64,000 bases of DNA from contig NW_015961988.1 of assembly GCF_000497045.1 (NCBI RefSeq), positions 310,001 through 374,000 on the forward strand, in the 5' to 3' direction. This DNA comes from Kalmanozyma brasiliensis GHG001 (lineage: Eukaryota > Basidiomycota > Ustilaginomycetes > Ustilaginales). Each line of letters begins with the position of its first letter. Position 1 is the first letter of the stretch. Both the position numbers and the translations under genes were made by a program. A model generated the notes under the pieces. The model worked only from the letters and a program-made list of their open reading frames with translations. It had not been told where the DNA came from and searched no databases. Below, one piece after another: positions 37,671 through 48,800 of the stretch.

Positions 37671-40163
37671 ATGAACGGCAATCTGCTTCTCTCCCCCGAT
37701 GCGCTACACTGCCTTAAGCGCAAGCAGCTCATCAACCTGTGCAGACGCTTCGGCATCAAGGCCATTGGCAAGAACGCCGACCTCATCGAACGCCTTCAAG
37801 AGTACGCCGCCTCGAACATTCCCACCGACAGTCCGACCAAGGGCAACGTCCCCATCTTGCGGCATGTCAAGCGTCCGAGGCAGAGCGATGAAAGTCATGA
37901 GTCGGCTGTCGTCGACGAGACGCTCCCACAGGAGCGTTCTGCTCCGCTCTATCCGCCACTGACACCGCGTACACGGCAGAAGAGGGTCTCGGACATGGTG
38001 GCAGCCATCGAAGAACAGATGAAGGAGCAGGAAGATCAGATGGATACGGACGACGAGGATGAGGACAACGACGTCCGAGCTTCTCGCAGGAACACCATTA
38101 CGTTTCCGACGTACTCGCCCACTCCCGCTCGCCAGCCGTCGCCGCTCCTGACAGCAAGCGCCACAGAGGGAGGAGAATCCACACAGCCGCTGCGCATCAT
38201 CAAGGCGCTACCAAGCATGAACCGGATCGCATCGCCGCTTTCGGCTATGACCATCTTCGAGTCAAGTCCCACGCCTACACCCGTTTCCACATCAGCAGAA
38301 GGCGCTTCGAGCCTGTACCCGGACCTCTCGAGTTTGCCTCTTCCGCAAGGCGTCTCCAGCGAAGGTCTCGCCAGCTCTTCGACCCTTCCCTCGATCACCT
38401 CTCGACAGTTCTCGGCAGCGGCTGCTACCGTGTTGGCCGAGATGAACGCACGTCTGACCGCAGCAGGACGATCGGCCGGCTCGTTGACGACCATGTCGAG
38501 TCTAGGCAACGGCACATGGTCGAATCTCGCTGCATCCGCCTCCTCGCAGGGCATGTCTAAGAGTCGTTCCGGCAGATACGAGATCCGCCACGAGCGTCAA
38601 TTCAATAAGATGGACTCGATCGTCAACCACTATGCCGCTCGACGTGTGGGTGCAGGTATCGCGGAGAAGGCCATGGATGCGGGCAAAAGCAGCAATTCAG
38701 CACCGTCGAGCTCATCAGCCGTTGCCGCGGCACCGCGACTGACAGCGAGCGCTTCCTCTCAGAGACGCACCCGCGTCGACGCTTCCACATCCACCCGCAG
38801 TCTTGCTGCCATGGCTCGCACCACCAACGCACGCAAGGTCCCGACCCAACGTCGCCCATTGCCTATCCCACCCGTCGCGCAAGCCAAGCTCCCGACCATC
38901 GTCAGCAACCCCGCATCGCACATCAAATCCTCCAAAGCACGCCAAGCCTCGACCGCAACCACCGGCACCACCACCAGCACCGACTCGCGCGGCGCAAAGC
39001 GTCTCCGTGTCGCCGTGTCCGAAGACCAAGACGCTCTTCAGAATACCGTACTCGAGATCCCTCCGGAAAAGAAGAGCGTCATGATCCGCGTCACCCGCCC
39101 CGAACGCGAAGGCATGCCGTACAAATTCGACGTTGCCTCCTCGTCAACAGATGGAGCGACACGCGCAGCCTCTTCGCTGCGCAAGACGGTCATCAAGGCA
39201 ACCAAAGGCTTGAGTGGTGGCAAGACGAATGCCAGTGCGCAATCGCAGAAGAGGGAGGCGGCGTTTGTCAAGCAGCAGCAGCATCAGGCGGCCGTATCGC
39301 GCAGCATCAGCTCGAGAGCCGTTGCCGGCGACACACCGAGCTCGACGGGGACGAGGAACAAGTTTACTGGCGTGCCCACCACTACACCGGTCGAGTCGAG
39401 GCAGGAGATGCGCAAGCCCTCGGTAGCGGCATCCGCGCTGAGCGGCGCTACGGAAGCGAGCAAGCAGGGGAGCATCAGCAGCCGGTTCGGCGGGAGCATA
39501 CGGAGTAGTGTCTCCCAAGGCCTGAGTCGAGCCGACTCGGCACGTCAGGCTCGGTTGAAGGAGATCAAAGCCAGGACCAAAGCGGCGTTGAACGGGTTTG
39601 CGAGTCAGCGCAACGTCAGTGCGTCTTCCACCATCGCCACTAATTCACCGCGCAAACCGATCCCGACGATCCACGAGACATTCTCGTCCAGCGTCATGCG
39701 ACCTACCATTGCGAGCCTTGGCCGGTCTGCAGGTACGACGGGGAGCAACGGCTCTGCGTCTCTCCCTATGCTGTCCACTATCGGTCAGCCTGTCACCCGC
39801 AGTGCAGTGACAACCCTCCAACGCGCCGCCACGCACGCCGCTGGGGTCGGTCAAATCCTCACCCCCTCCCTCACCCCTCGCTCTTCCTCTCTGCGTCACC
39901 TCCGCCGTGTCCTCCGCAAACAGCAAAAACAGGCCGAGCTGGAACACGATCGCGTTGCGGCGGCGGAGAACATCGCCCCCGGTGACGTGGTCCCCTCGGT
40001 GATCCAGCAGGGCAAGTATTTCGACAAGGCCGAGACGAGCATTCGAGCGGTCAACTCGAGTTTCGGGCTGAGTCGCGCGAGGACGATGGGTGTGCGACCG
40101 GCCGGACCGAGGGAGGCGCTGACGAGCAGCCGGATGACCACGAGCGCGCTCAATCGCATGTAG
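37671..40163 (+). CDS. SAP-domain protein, probably chromatin- or spindle-associated
   Basis: An 830-residue protein beginning with a SAP motif at about 8-45 (SPDALHCLKRKQLINLCRRF then KNADLIERLQEY), the DNA-binding helix-loop-helix of chromatin-associated proteins. The rest is Ser/Ala/Thr-rich, basic and disordered. One conserved-looking island, RYEIRHERQFNKMDSI followed by NHYAARR (about 303-326), resembles a segment seen in other basidiomycete SAP proteins. An N-terminal SAP followed by a long basic tail is the layout of the spindle protein NuSAP1, and kinetochore or microtubule roles are possible, but this is inference. An acidic patch (DTDDEDEDND) lies at about 124-133. The C-terminus is rich in basic helical residues (LRHLRRVLRKQQKQ). 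It converges with the chitin deacetylase gene, 281 bp apart. Confidence 0.75.
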   Translation: MNGNLLLSPDALHCLKRKQLINLCRRFGIKAIGKNADLIERLQEYAASNIPTDSPTKGNVPILRHVKRPRQSDESHESAVVDETLPQERSAPLYPPLTPRTRQKRVSDMVAAIEEQMKEQEDQMDTDDEDEDNDVRASRRNTITFPTYSPTPARQPSPLLTASATEGGESTQPLRIIKALPSMNRIASPLSAMTIFESSPTPTPVSTSAEGASSLYPDLSSLPLPQGVSSEGLASSSTLPSITSRQFSAAAATVLAEMNARLTAAGRSAGSLTTMSSLGNGTWSNLAASASSQGMSKSRSGRYEIRHERQFNKMDSIVNHYAARRVGAGIAEKAMDAGKSSNSAPSSSSAVAAAPRLTASASSQRRTRVDASTSTRSLAAMARTTNARKVPTQRRPLPIPPVAQAKLPTIVSNPASHIKSSKARQASTATTGTTTSTDSRGAKRLRVAVSEDQDALQNTVLEIPPEKKSVMIRVTRPEREGMPYKFDVASSSTDGATRAASSLRKTVIKATKGLSGGKTNASAQSQKREAAFVKQQQHQAAVSRSISSRAVAGDTPSSTGTRNKFTGVPTTTPVESRQEMRKPSVAASALSGATEASKQGSISSRFGGSIRSSVSQGLSRADSARQARLKEIKARTKAALNGFASQRNVSASSTIATNSPRKPIPTIHETFSSSVMRPTIASLGRSAGTTGSNGSASLPMLSTIGQPVTRSAVTTLQRAATHAAGVGQILTPSLTPRSSSLRHLRRVLRKQQKQAELEHDRVAAAENIAPGDVVPSVIQQGKYFDKAETSIRAVNSSFGLSRARTMGVRPAGPREALTSSRMTTSALNRM

Positions 40164-40444
40164 ACCCTCTTTCGACTTTCTTACCCAGCGATAGGGCTGG
40201 CCTTCTTTCACTTTGTGTTTTCCACGATATATACCCACTAGAATGAATGCATGTCTTTTGAGAACACCATCTCAGCGTGCGATGAAGCACCATCTCAAGT
40301 GCGATTCATCTTTTGGCAGAATGAGCGACCTGTGTGTTATTGCGACGAGATGCAGCTATTACGATTGTCCGAAACGAGACTCTATGCGAGTGGGTCTATG
40401 CGGTCCATCCTGTTTCAACGACGGGGACCGGTATCTTCCCCTTC

Positions 40445-41920
40445 TCAAACGAGCAGAGCGGTAGCGCCGAGGGCGAGGGCGGCAGCGACGCTGGTGGCGA
40501 TAACCATTACCTCCCCACCCATCTTTCCGGCTGAGCTCTTGTGGTTCCCACTGGCGGCAGCGGCGGCGGCACCGGTGGTGGAGGAGCTCTTACTACCCAA
40601 CACTGCACCAGTGGCACTCGCCACACCACCAGTTTGAGTCCCCGTCATGGTCTGATTCACCGCCGCCGTCGGGTTGTACTTTGCATCCTTGGCCTTGATC
40701 GTTGCGCCCTGAGGCAAGCCCGTTGCGTTGATATTGCCCGCTACGTACTGGGCAAAGTTGGGATACGTAATGCTTTCCGGGTAGGGGTTGGTCTGGTTCA
40801 TACACGCCGTGAGGGGGACAATGTGTTTGAAGGCCGCTTGGATCTTAGGGTACTGGGCCATGAACTCTTCCATGGTGTGACCGTTGATTTCGTGCGTGAG
40901 GACGATGTTGCCTTGGTGAGCACGGGGACCGGCGGTTTCCTGCGCGATGATCGAGGCGTAGTTGGCATCGATCGAGGCCGTGGGAAGAGTTCCGAGGGGG
41001 AGGATCTTCCAATCATCCGTGTCGTCCGTCCAGAGCACACTCTCGAGCCCAAGACCCTTGGCAATGGCACGAACGCGGTCGTCAATATCACCGAAGGGAG
41101 GTCGCCAGCAAGTGGGCGTCACACCAACAACATCCTTGATCACCTTGGCCGTGTAGTACAGCTCGGCAAACACCTGCTCGTCCGGGAACGACGTCATGTA
41201 CTGATGCGACCACGTGTGCACGCAAATGTGGTGACCATCGACAATACCGCGTTGCGCCTCCAAAGGCCAATCGAGCACGTTGGAGCCGATGTAGAACATG
41301 GTCGCCTTCTGGTTGTTCTTCTGGAGGAAGTCGTAGAACGCGTTGTGGGTGCAGTTGGGTCCATCATCGAACGTGAGTCCCCACGTATCCGGTTCGGGGC
41401 AGCTGACGAGATCGTTGGCGAGGTTCGGGTGCTTGGGCGTATCGCAGCCGCCGAAGGTCCACCAGCAATCCGGGTCGCTGTGGGGGTAGGTAGGGGTGAA
41501 GGCGGAGAAATCCCCATTGGCCGTGCCCTTGGGCGTGATGCCGGCGGGGATGATGCCGGACGCCTTGATGGAAGCCCACACCGCCTGCGCCTGCGTATCG
41601 CCGGGCAGGATCGTGGCGTTGTCCCAGGGCGCAGGGAAGTTCTTGGCGATCGCCGAAATCTCGGGAAGGTTGTAGGCGGTGCACTCTTGGGTGGCGTCCG
41701 TGATGGCCGCTTGATCGGGCTCGGTGGTGGCGCGCGGTCGAAGGGCAGGTTGAACGGGCGACCCACGCTTGTGAATCAGCTTCTGGTACTCGCCACTGTC
41801 GCGATGACGACGGTAGAGGTCCTCGATGGCTTTGGGGTCGGCGATGCCGCGACCGATGTTGGCGGTGACCGAGGTGGCCAGCGTCACGGCCGCCACGAGG
41901 GCGGTAGCGGAGAGCTTCAT
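40445..41920 (-). CDS. GPI-anchored chitin deacetylase
   Basis: Deacetylates cell-wall chitin to chitosan at the plasma membrane or wall. Of the 491 residues, 1-20 are a signal peptide. The NodB/polysaccharide-deacetylase (CE4) domain is at about 150-370, with TFDDGPNC (motif 1, catalytic Asp and metal Asp), HTWSHQYM (motif 2, HxxxH metal site), WRPPFGDID (motif 3), WTDDTDDW (motif 4) and LTHEINGHT (motif 5, catalytic His); the full active site is present. A stalk of about 70 Ser/Thr/Ala/Gly residues follows, ending in a hydrophobic tail (VMVIATSVAAALALGATALLV-type, last 25 residues), which fits a GPI attachment signal. Several N-glycosylation sequons occur. Smuts carry a family of such enzymes, and which member this is cannot be told. 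An AT-rich stretch near 42080-42095 may be its TATA element. Confidence 0.95.
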   Translation of the reverse strand: MKLSATALVAAVTLATSVTANIGRGIADPKAIEDLYRRHRDSGEYQKLIHKRGSPVQPALRPRATTEPDQAAITDATQECTAYNLPEISAIAKNFPAPWDNATILPGDTQAQAVWASIKASGIIPAGITPKGTANGDFSAFTPTYPHSDPDCWWTFGGCDTPKHPNLANDLVSCPEPDTWGLTFDDGPNCTHNAFYDFLQKNNQKATMFYIGSNVLDWPLEAQRGIVDGHHICVHTWSHQYMTSFPDEQVFAELYYTAKVIKDVVGVTPTCWRPPFGDIDDRVRAIAKGLGLESVLWTDDTDDWKILPLGTLPTASIDANYASIIAQETAGPRAHQGNIVLTHEINGHTMEEFMAQYPKIQAAFKHIVPLTACMNQTNPYPESITYPNFAQYVAGNINATGLPQGATIKAKDAKYNPTAAVNQTMTGTQTGGVASATGAVLGSKSSSTTGAAAAAASGNHKSSAGKMGGEVMVIATSVAAALALGATALLV

Positions 41921-44783
41921 GATCGTCTATGGCTATGCAATCCAAGTCGAAAGGGAAGGTGATGCGATGGAAGGAACGTTGCCGATGAGAAAAGGGCGGT
42001 AACGAAGGGAGGGTGATGAAGGGAGAGGAGATCAAGAGTAGTTGATAGGGGAAGGAGAAGGACCAACCGCTCGGGACGTATGATACATATATCAGGGATC
42101 TCGACCCGCACCTTGACTCAAGCTCAGGGGCGTTGAGCAGACGCATCACCAAGGGCGGAGTCGGGCGAGCGGGTCCTGCCCTGCAACCCCCCACCGCCGA
42201 CGTGGGTTTGCATTCGGTGGGAGAGGGCACGAGCTCAACAAGCTTTCATCTCAAGGCACACGGGCAAGCAAACAAGCGCCTGCAGTCCAAGCCGGCGGCC
42301 AGCATCAGCTGCGGCGTTCGACAAGGCTGCGGCGGCAAGGATCTGCGTCAACAGGACTCCCGAGGCGATCCAACAAAGGCGTCAAGATTATCCTTTGTCC
42401 GATTGACCGCCGGATGGCTCGAACAGAGCGGATTGCCGAGCACGTTTGGCAGCTGCCTCCTGCTTCGGTCGCGGATCGACACGAAGGGCAGCAAGCGGGT
42501 TCGGAGTTGCAATGCACAACGGACATGGGGCGACGCGATGGCAGCCAAAGCACCGGCGAGTCTTGAGGGAGGGAGGGGCTCGGAAGCAGAGGTGCAGGAG
42601 CGTAGCTGGCGAGGCGAAACGAGTGTCGATCCGTTTCTCGCTCGCCAAAGCCGAGGCCATCCAGCAGTGCAGACGAAGACCGAAGCGAGGGTCCCGGTGT
42701 GCTGGAGCCCTCGGCGTTGGAAGAAAATTCTCTGGCAGCCAGGGCCGCCTCGCTTGGGTGCCCAGCGACGCTCTAGCGTGCAAGCCAGTGCCGGTCTGAA
42801 CATCGGCCGCCGGAAACAATGGCCAAGCAGGAGAGAGAGGAACACACAACCTTATTGTTTCTCTGAAACGCGTTCGGAGTTCAGAAGCCAGAGCCTATTG
42901 TAGGCGTCAGACGCCATGAACCTCGAAACCTGTCTTTGGACTATGTTGACGCACCTTTGTCGTACGATGCGGATGAATCGACGTGCAAACGCCGTCGGCA
43001 AGCCATCCGAGCAGCGTGGTGACACAACGTAGAAGCTCACCTCTCAGGCTAGGTTGGATGCTGGCGTGGAACTCCGTGGCTTATAAGCGAGAGCCAATGG
43101 GAATAGAAGTCTTCTTTTTCGGGAAAGACTCGCCGAGCCGTCGGCAGGTGTTGCAGCGTGAGTCGGCGGCACGTGTGTTGGATGTGCTGGCAAAGAGTCG
43201 TGTGTGTGTGTGTTGACGCGCACAAAATTTCGGGGACGCGTTTTGAATGAGCTTGTTGCCGAGATTGACTAGTGCTTGTGACATGCCGTGCGTCGATCAT
43301 TGTTCTCCTCGGCACCGCTCGTTTGCAGATTCGAGGTCATCGCCACAGCGTCATGTTGCTGTTCAAGCGCGCATACGCGAGGCCATAGGCTCGTGCTCTC
43401 GTCACACGGCCGCTACAGCCTCGGGCTTTTCGCCTTGAGTCGCGGCTCGCTTTCATAGCTGGGCCAATGCACAGTGCACGCGCGCCTTGCTCACAGAACG
43501 CTCCAATGGCCGCTTGTGCCCCTCCTAGCTGCTTTTGCGCGCCAGTGTGGTCCTAGCAAGAGGCGGCTCAGTCGCACGACAGTCTAGCAAACGCACAAAC
43601 CCACCTCGTTTCCGCTGCAGAGATCGATCTGACACCCAACACAAGGCAGGACCTTTCGCTCTCATCTGGCTGAGGAAAGCATCTCACCAAATCTTGCGTG
43701 CCCTTTGACTCGAACAATGATACAGATGATCAGCGGCTTTGACGAGAATGCTGCTTTGTTCGTGATTGGCTGGCTTCAGCTGTTGGCATGAACGGATGCA
43801 ACTGTGTCAAGGTCTCCCCATGCAACCGCGCGGTGCCCTTTTGCGGCCCTGTGTCACCTGGACAGCCAGATGTGTGCCGTGCGGAAACGCATTGACGGCG
43901 ACTTCGCTGAGAGGAGGGCACGGCGACCTGTAACCTTGGCCTCCCGTGCGAAGCAAGGAGCATCGAGCCTGGTCACGAGGTACGTCGAATAAGTCGCCGA
44001 GCCTTTCCTCGCTGCTGTCGGCCGCACGCATCGCCTCCATCGCTATATCGATCGAGATTGGCTCGGGGCCACGATCGGGCGTGTACCATGCTCAACGTCG
44101 CGGCTAGCTTCCAACTCATCACGTCGACCCGCGCACGATGGGCGATCGTCGTAGCGGATAGGTGGGTCAGCTCGCCTCTTGCCCGTATTGCTGTTTGCGG
44201 CCACTGATACACTACTGCCCGGACAGCCACGCGATCTCTCGTGTCGACCAACCGCAACTAGTGCGTTAGTGAGACCCGTTGAACGACCGCCCGCTGCCCC
44301 ACCGTCCCTTCGCTCAGCTCCCCATCTGAGATGGACGCCCGCAACTATATTTAGCCCGCTGACCTACCAACCTCGTTGCTTCGCTGATGAAACCAAGTCT
44401 CGACGGCACTACACCCACACGCAAAGCGTCCAAGATGCCAACATTTGCATTCACGATTGAGCCCTCACAGCGCCCTCGTCTGCCTGATCGATCCGCCATC
44501 CGTTGGTCCTCTCCTGCTACTGCATGTCGATCGGAACACAGACACTTCACGCACGCCTTTCCACTCTCGACAGGTCAACCAGGGGGAATAGGAGACTTCG
44601 AATTGAACTGTGAAACGGGCAAATACGTTCGGACCGTTGTTCGGGGGAAATCATCGTTGGAATCGCGCACCTGGACTCGTTGGGTCGTTCGGGTGGTGAT
44701 CTTGCTCGGTTCATCCCGTCATCCTGCTTGACCCTCCTCTCCTCTCCCTCTCGCGCGATACGGACTAGGTCAGCGGAAGGCGC
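41921..44783. other. 2.9 kb gene-free stretch between chitin deacetylase and metallothionein
   Basis: Both flanking genes are on the minus strand, so this is the chitin deacetylase promoter region plus the metallothionein 3' side. The longest frame (42133-42903, plus) has no recognisable domain and reads like GC-rich noncoding sequence. A short (GT)n tract lies at 43199-43213. Confidence 0.5.
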
Positions 44784-44966
44784 CTAGCAGCAGTCACATG
44801 CGACGCATCCCTTCTCGCACTTGCATTCGCCGCCGTCCTGCTCGCACTTGCAGTTCTTCTTCGTGGCAGACTTGCAGGCGCAGGCGTCGGTGCAGCCGTT
44901 GCACTTGCAGGTGCCGGGTGCGCACGTGCACTTGCCGTTGTTGGACGAGGAGCAGCTGCAGGCCAT
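44784..44966 (-). CDS. Metallothionein-like Cys-rich protein
   Basis: A 60-residue protein with 17 Cys, no aromatic residues and almost no hydrophobic ones. Cys lies in CxC, CxxC and CC arrangements: 3, 5, 13, 15, 20, 22, 25, 29, 31, 39, 41, 48, 50, 54, 57, 59, 60. A Lys/Ser/Thr linker at about 32-38 splits it into two clusters of 9 and 8 Cys, as in two-domain metallothioneins. These proteins bind Cu(I), Zn(II) or Cd(II) in the cytosol. Metal preference is not readable, but CxC-rich composition favours copper. The ATG at 44966 is the only possible start. A clear TATA element lies about 130 bp upstream. It is isolated between large gene-free stretches. Confidence 0.9.
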   Translation of the reverse strand: MACSCSSSNNGKCTCAPGTCKCNGCTDACACKSATKKNCKCEQDGGECKCEKGCVACDCC

Positions 44967-45093
44967 TTAAGTTTGGGTTGTGTGTGTGTGGCTTGGCGGT
45001 GTGCGGTTTACGTGGTGTGGTGTGCTGCGGTGTGAGTGTGTGTGGTGTGCGGGGTGTGCGGATGATGGAGGTTGAGCGACTGGGGAGTGGGGG

Positions 45094-45102
45094 GTTATAT
45101 AC
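45094..45102 (-). promoter_or_regulatory. TATA box of the metallothionein gene
   Basis: GTATATAAC on the minus strand, about 130 bp upstream of the metallothionein ATG. This is the best TATA match in front of any gene in the window. Confidence 0.6.
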
Positions 45103-45307
45103 CCTTGATCCTCCACGACTCGTCTGCGCACGCCCCTCCTCAACTCCGGCCCCTCAGGGTCAGGATCAGGGTCGAGGGCGCAGGCGAAATTGCCTCAATT
45201 CCCAAACTCAGCCTGAGCCTTGGCTGGGATGTCGTGTGCCGCCCGCCCAATTTCCCAAGCCTCACCAAGCCAAAATCCTGCCGCTAGCCTGGCTGGGAAA
45301 AAAGTGA

Positions 45308-45321
45308 CTGATCCGGATCAG
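45308..45321. promoter_or_regulatory. perfect 14-bp palindrome upstream of metallothionein
   Basis: CTGATCCGGATCAG is its own reverse complement and lies about 345 bp upstream of the metallothionein ATG. It could bind a dimeric regulator, but a few such palindromes are expected by chance in 64 kb. Confidence 0.3.
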
Positions 45322-45831
45322 CGTGGAGGCCAGGGTTGCGCGAATTTCGCCAACCAATCACAGCCCTCCCCTAGGCTCGCCTTATCAGAGCACCAACACT
45401 GAGAGCTGAGTAGAGCAAGATTCGACCGGATTCCATGGTGTAGAAGCGTAGAAGCCTGTAAGAGTGCGGTCCCGGGCCGGACGAGTGTCAGCGAAATGAA
45501 GCACACAAAGGTGGGGTGCAGTGCGGAGTCGACGGTCGGTTGTGCAGCTCAGTGTGCGAGTGCGAGATGAAGCGCTGGTGGGATAGACGGCATTTGACAA
45601 CCCACCACGCTGCAGCTCGACAAGTGCGTATATGCGCCCGCTCGTGTCCGCGCGGAGCGGTGGGGTGCTATTCCTGTCGCATCGTCGATCAACGACAGCC
45701 ATCAGGCAGGGGATGTATATCCGAGTCCCATCTTCCTCACTCACACTCGGTCAGCCTTCATGTGAACACCCGTCTTCCGTATAGAAACATGCATTTCGTG
45801 ACCATGCCTCGCAATCCACCACAATCTCGTG

Positions 45832-48800
45832 CTACCGCCGGCGCGACTGACTCGACCGGGCAGCGTCCATCATCTCGCTCGACAGCTGCATACCCTCCCT
45901 ACCATACTCAAATGGTGCGCTGGTGGATGTGGTCATCCCGCCATACACCTCGATCGACCCATTCGAGGAAGATGCACTCAACCCCTGGGAGGCAGACGGG
46001 CTGATGTGGCCCATGCTGCTCTTCCTCGATCTATCAGCGGGTTTCCGCTCCCAATCTGCCGTGCGAATCCCACCAAGGGAGAGACTGCGACCCTGAGGAT
46101 GACTCGGTTCGCGGCGCAGCTCGGCGGGAGTCTCGCCAGGGGGGGTGGGGGACAACCGACCCGTGCTATTGCGCATGCCTAGCCAGGCACGTTCCTTCTC
46201 CGCTTCGGCGCGGTACGTTCGCAACGCAGGCTTGTCCGACACGCGGCGAGGGTCGTCACCGTCCGATCCACCCTGCTGCATGTCGCCATCCCACAGCGGC
46301 TCCGAAGACTCAAACTGATGTCCCAAGCCGAGGTAGTCGGTCGTAGCAGATTTGGCCTGGTCCTGATGCCCGCCTCCATCCACCCTTGGATCCGGTACGA
46401 GCCGATACGGCGTATTCGCTTGCAACGCCTTGACGTCCACCACCTGCCCGACGACAAACCCAGAGTGCTGCGATCCCATCGTCTTGAGGTCGTCGTCGAT
46501 CTGGCGGTGCTGCATCCCGTATCCCGGTTGTTTCATGGGCATCTCCGCCGAGCGACCGCGACTCGCTGCTGGGGCCCGATTGGGCTTCACAAGACCATTT
46601 CGCTTCTGCTTGAGCGCTGCACCGTTGCCTTGCCCGCTGTTGGCCGTCGGAGCCCACTGTTCCGCACCCGAGTCTTCCGAGTCGGGACTGCTTTCGATGC
46701 CGTCGTAGGCGCTGGAAGTGTCGATCGCTGGTGCGTAGCCGTTCGCGATTGAGTTGGTGGGAGCTGCGGCATTGGGACCATTCTGCTCCGATGGCGTGGT
46801 CCCATTGCCCTGCTGAACCTGCCCCTGCCCCTGCCCCTGCTGTTGCTGTTGCGTCTGCGCCGCACCATACTGTCCCGGTTGCGTGCGGTTCACAATGCTC
46901 AGATACCAGAACATCAAGTTCGAGATCAGCACCTGCTCGTACAACGGTCGGCGCGGATTCGCCAGCTTGATGTGGCTCAACCTGTACACCGCGCGCTCGA
47001 TATGGATCGGATAGCGCGCGTAGTAGTACGCGCCTCCGGTCTTGCCGTACATCTCGTTGCGCTCCAGCAGACTTCCCGCCGTCAGCTGTCCGTTCGTCGG
47101 TCGAGACGGAGCGTGCTGCGAGGGCTCGTCGTGACCCTTCTTCTTGCCGAAGAGCGCACCGAGGAAGCTCGACGAGCTGCTCTCGTCCTTGTGAGACTCC
47201 TCGCGTTCGCGTTCCTTGCGCTCCCGCTTCTCGTGCTTCTCGCGTTTGCGGTGGGATTCTTTGCGCTCGTCCTCGTCGTCCTTGCCGAGACCGAACCAGG
47301 AGAGGCCAAAGGCACCTTTGCGGTCCTTCTCCTTGTGCTTGTTGAGCGTCAAGGTGGGGGGAGGTGGTGACGTGACGCCTTGCGACGGCGTTGGCTGTGA
47401 CGGTCGCTGGGCTTGCTGCTGCTGCTGTTGCTGTTGCTGTTGCTGTTGTTGTTGTTGCTGTTGCTGCGGTTGCTGTTTCGTCAGAGCGGGTGCAGCTGGA
47501 GGCTGAGAAATGTGTGGAACAGGCTGGGCATCGCGTCGTTGTGCTTCCTGCGCCACATAGGCTCCCTGGCCCTCGGCAGACGCAGGCCGAGGTGCTTGCT
47601 TCTGCTGTTGCTGCGAAGGCATCGTCTTTTCGAACGACTTGACCGGCGGCAGATGCGATACGGCGATCGGCTTGATCTGGTTGCTGCTGGTTGTCGGGGC
47701 GTCCGGTCTCGAACTCTGCATCGACTCGTTGACTCGCGAGGCGGCGTGCTGCGACGCCGAGGGCTGGTGGACAGCACCTTCCAGCGCAGGCTGTGCACCG
47801 GCGAGAGCGGCGTACAAGTCCTGCGTAGGCGGGCGGGGCGGCTTCTGCGTCGACTCTGGCTCCGCTCGTAGGGCCGACGTGCTGTCATACCTGACACTAT
47901 CTACTGCCGAGGTGACACTGGTCCTGTGCGACACATCCGACTGGTACGAGTCGCGCGAGTAGGCGTCGACAATCGAGTCGGTCGCCTCGGTCGAGACGGG
48001 TCGCGACGAAGCATCGCCCGCCGACGAATCGTCATCTGCGCCCGAAGACAGCTCCGACTGACCGCTGAGCCGCCTCTCCATGTCCTCCGAGTCGCCCTGC
48101 TGCAGCTCCCACGCTCGAGATCCCTCCGCGGCGGTGCCGGCCGACTCGGCATCCGTGGAGCTGCGAGGGGCTCGTCGCCGCGCAGCCAGGTTACCTCGCG
48201 TAGCGTCGCCGGATGCCTTGCGCATCTTTGTCCTTGCGGCTCGTCGCAGGATCTGACCCGGCTTCGGCACGATGATGGGCTCGTCGGGGTCTACAGCAGA
48301 TTCGGCAGGCATCGCATCGATCGTGTCGAGATCCGGACCGGTGTTAAGACTGAGGGTGCGGCGGAGGACGCTGCGCAGCATGGCAGGATCCTGTGTCTGG
48401 CTAGCTTCCTCGGCGGCCGCTTCGAGCTTTTGCAGGTCGTCGATGGTCAGATTGGGTATTGGCAGACCGTAGGTGCCCTTGCTCAGGCCGCTGCGATTGC
48501 GCTGCAGCGGGCGCGGCGCCTTGTCATCGTCGGTGTCGTCGGTGTCCTGTTCGGGTCGATACTGGCGTCGGAGAGTACTGCCGCGTCGCGATAGAGAGGT
48601 AGATCGGCCGATGAGAGTTCCGCGTGCGTCGCTGGACGATTGCTGACGACCCTGCTGCTGTTGCTGCTGACGGCGGACCGAGTTGAGCCGCTGTGCAATG
48701 GGTGATTCGCCCACAGCAAGAGGTGGCAAGGAGTCCTGCTCAGTGGCTCCATCGTCGGCGCCAGCATGCTGAGTGACGGCGCGAGCGGCATGCTCCTTGA

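Larger units (their letters stand above)
44967..45831. other. metallothionein upstream region
   Basis: An 865-bp stretch between the metallothionein start and the Zds-like stop, both on the minus strand. The first 100 bp are GT-rich on the plus strand (CA-rich leader). Further up are a TATA element, two AGCC(T/TT)GGCTGGGA copies (around 45217 and 45287) and a perfect 14-bp palindrome at 45308-45321. Confidence 0.55.

Noticed and set aside
40541..41962. 473-codon frame antisense to chitin deacetylase
   Set aside because: It is the mirror of a gene with a complete CE4 active site. Long antisense frames are expected from the codon bias of GC-rich genes.
42133..42903. 256-codon plus-strand frame upstream of chitin deacetylase
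   Set aside because: No recognisable domain, composition of random GC-rich sequence, and other frames of similar length overlap it on the other strand.
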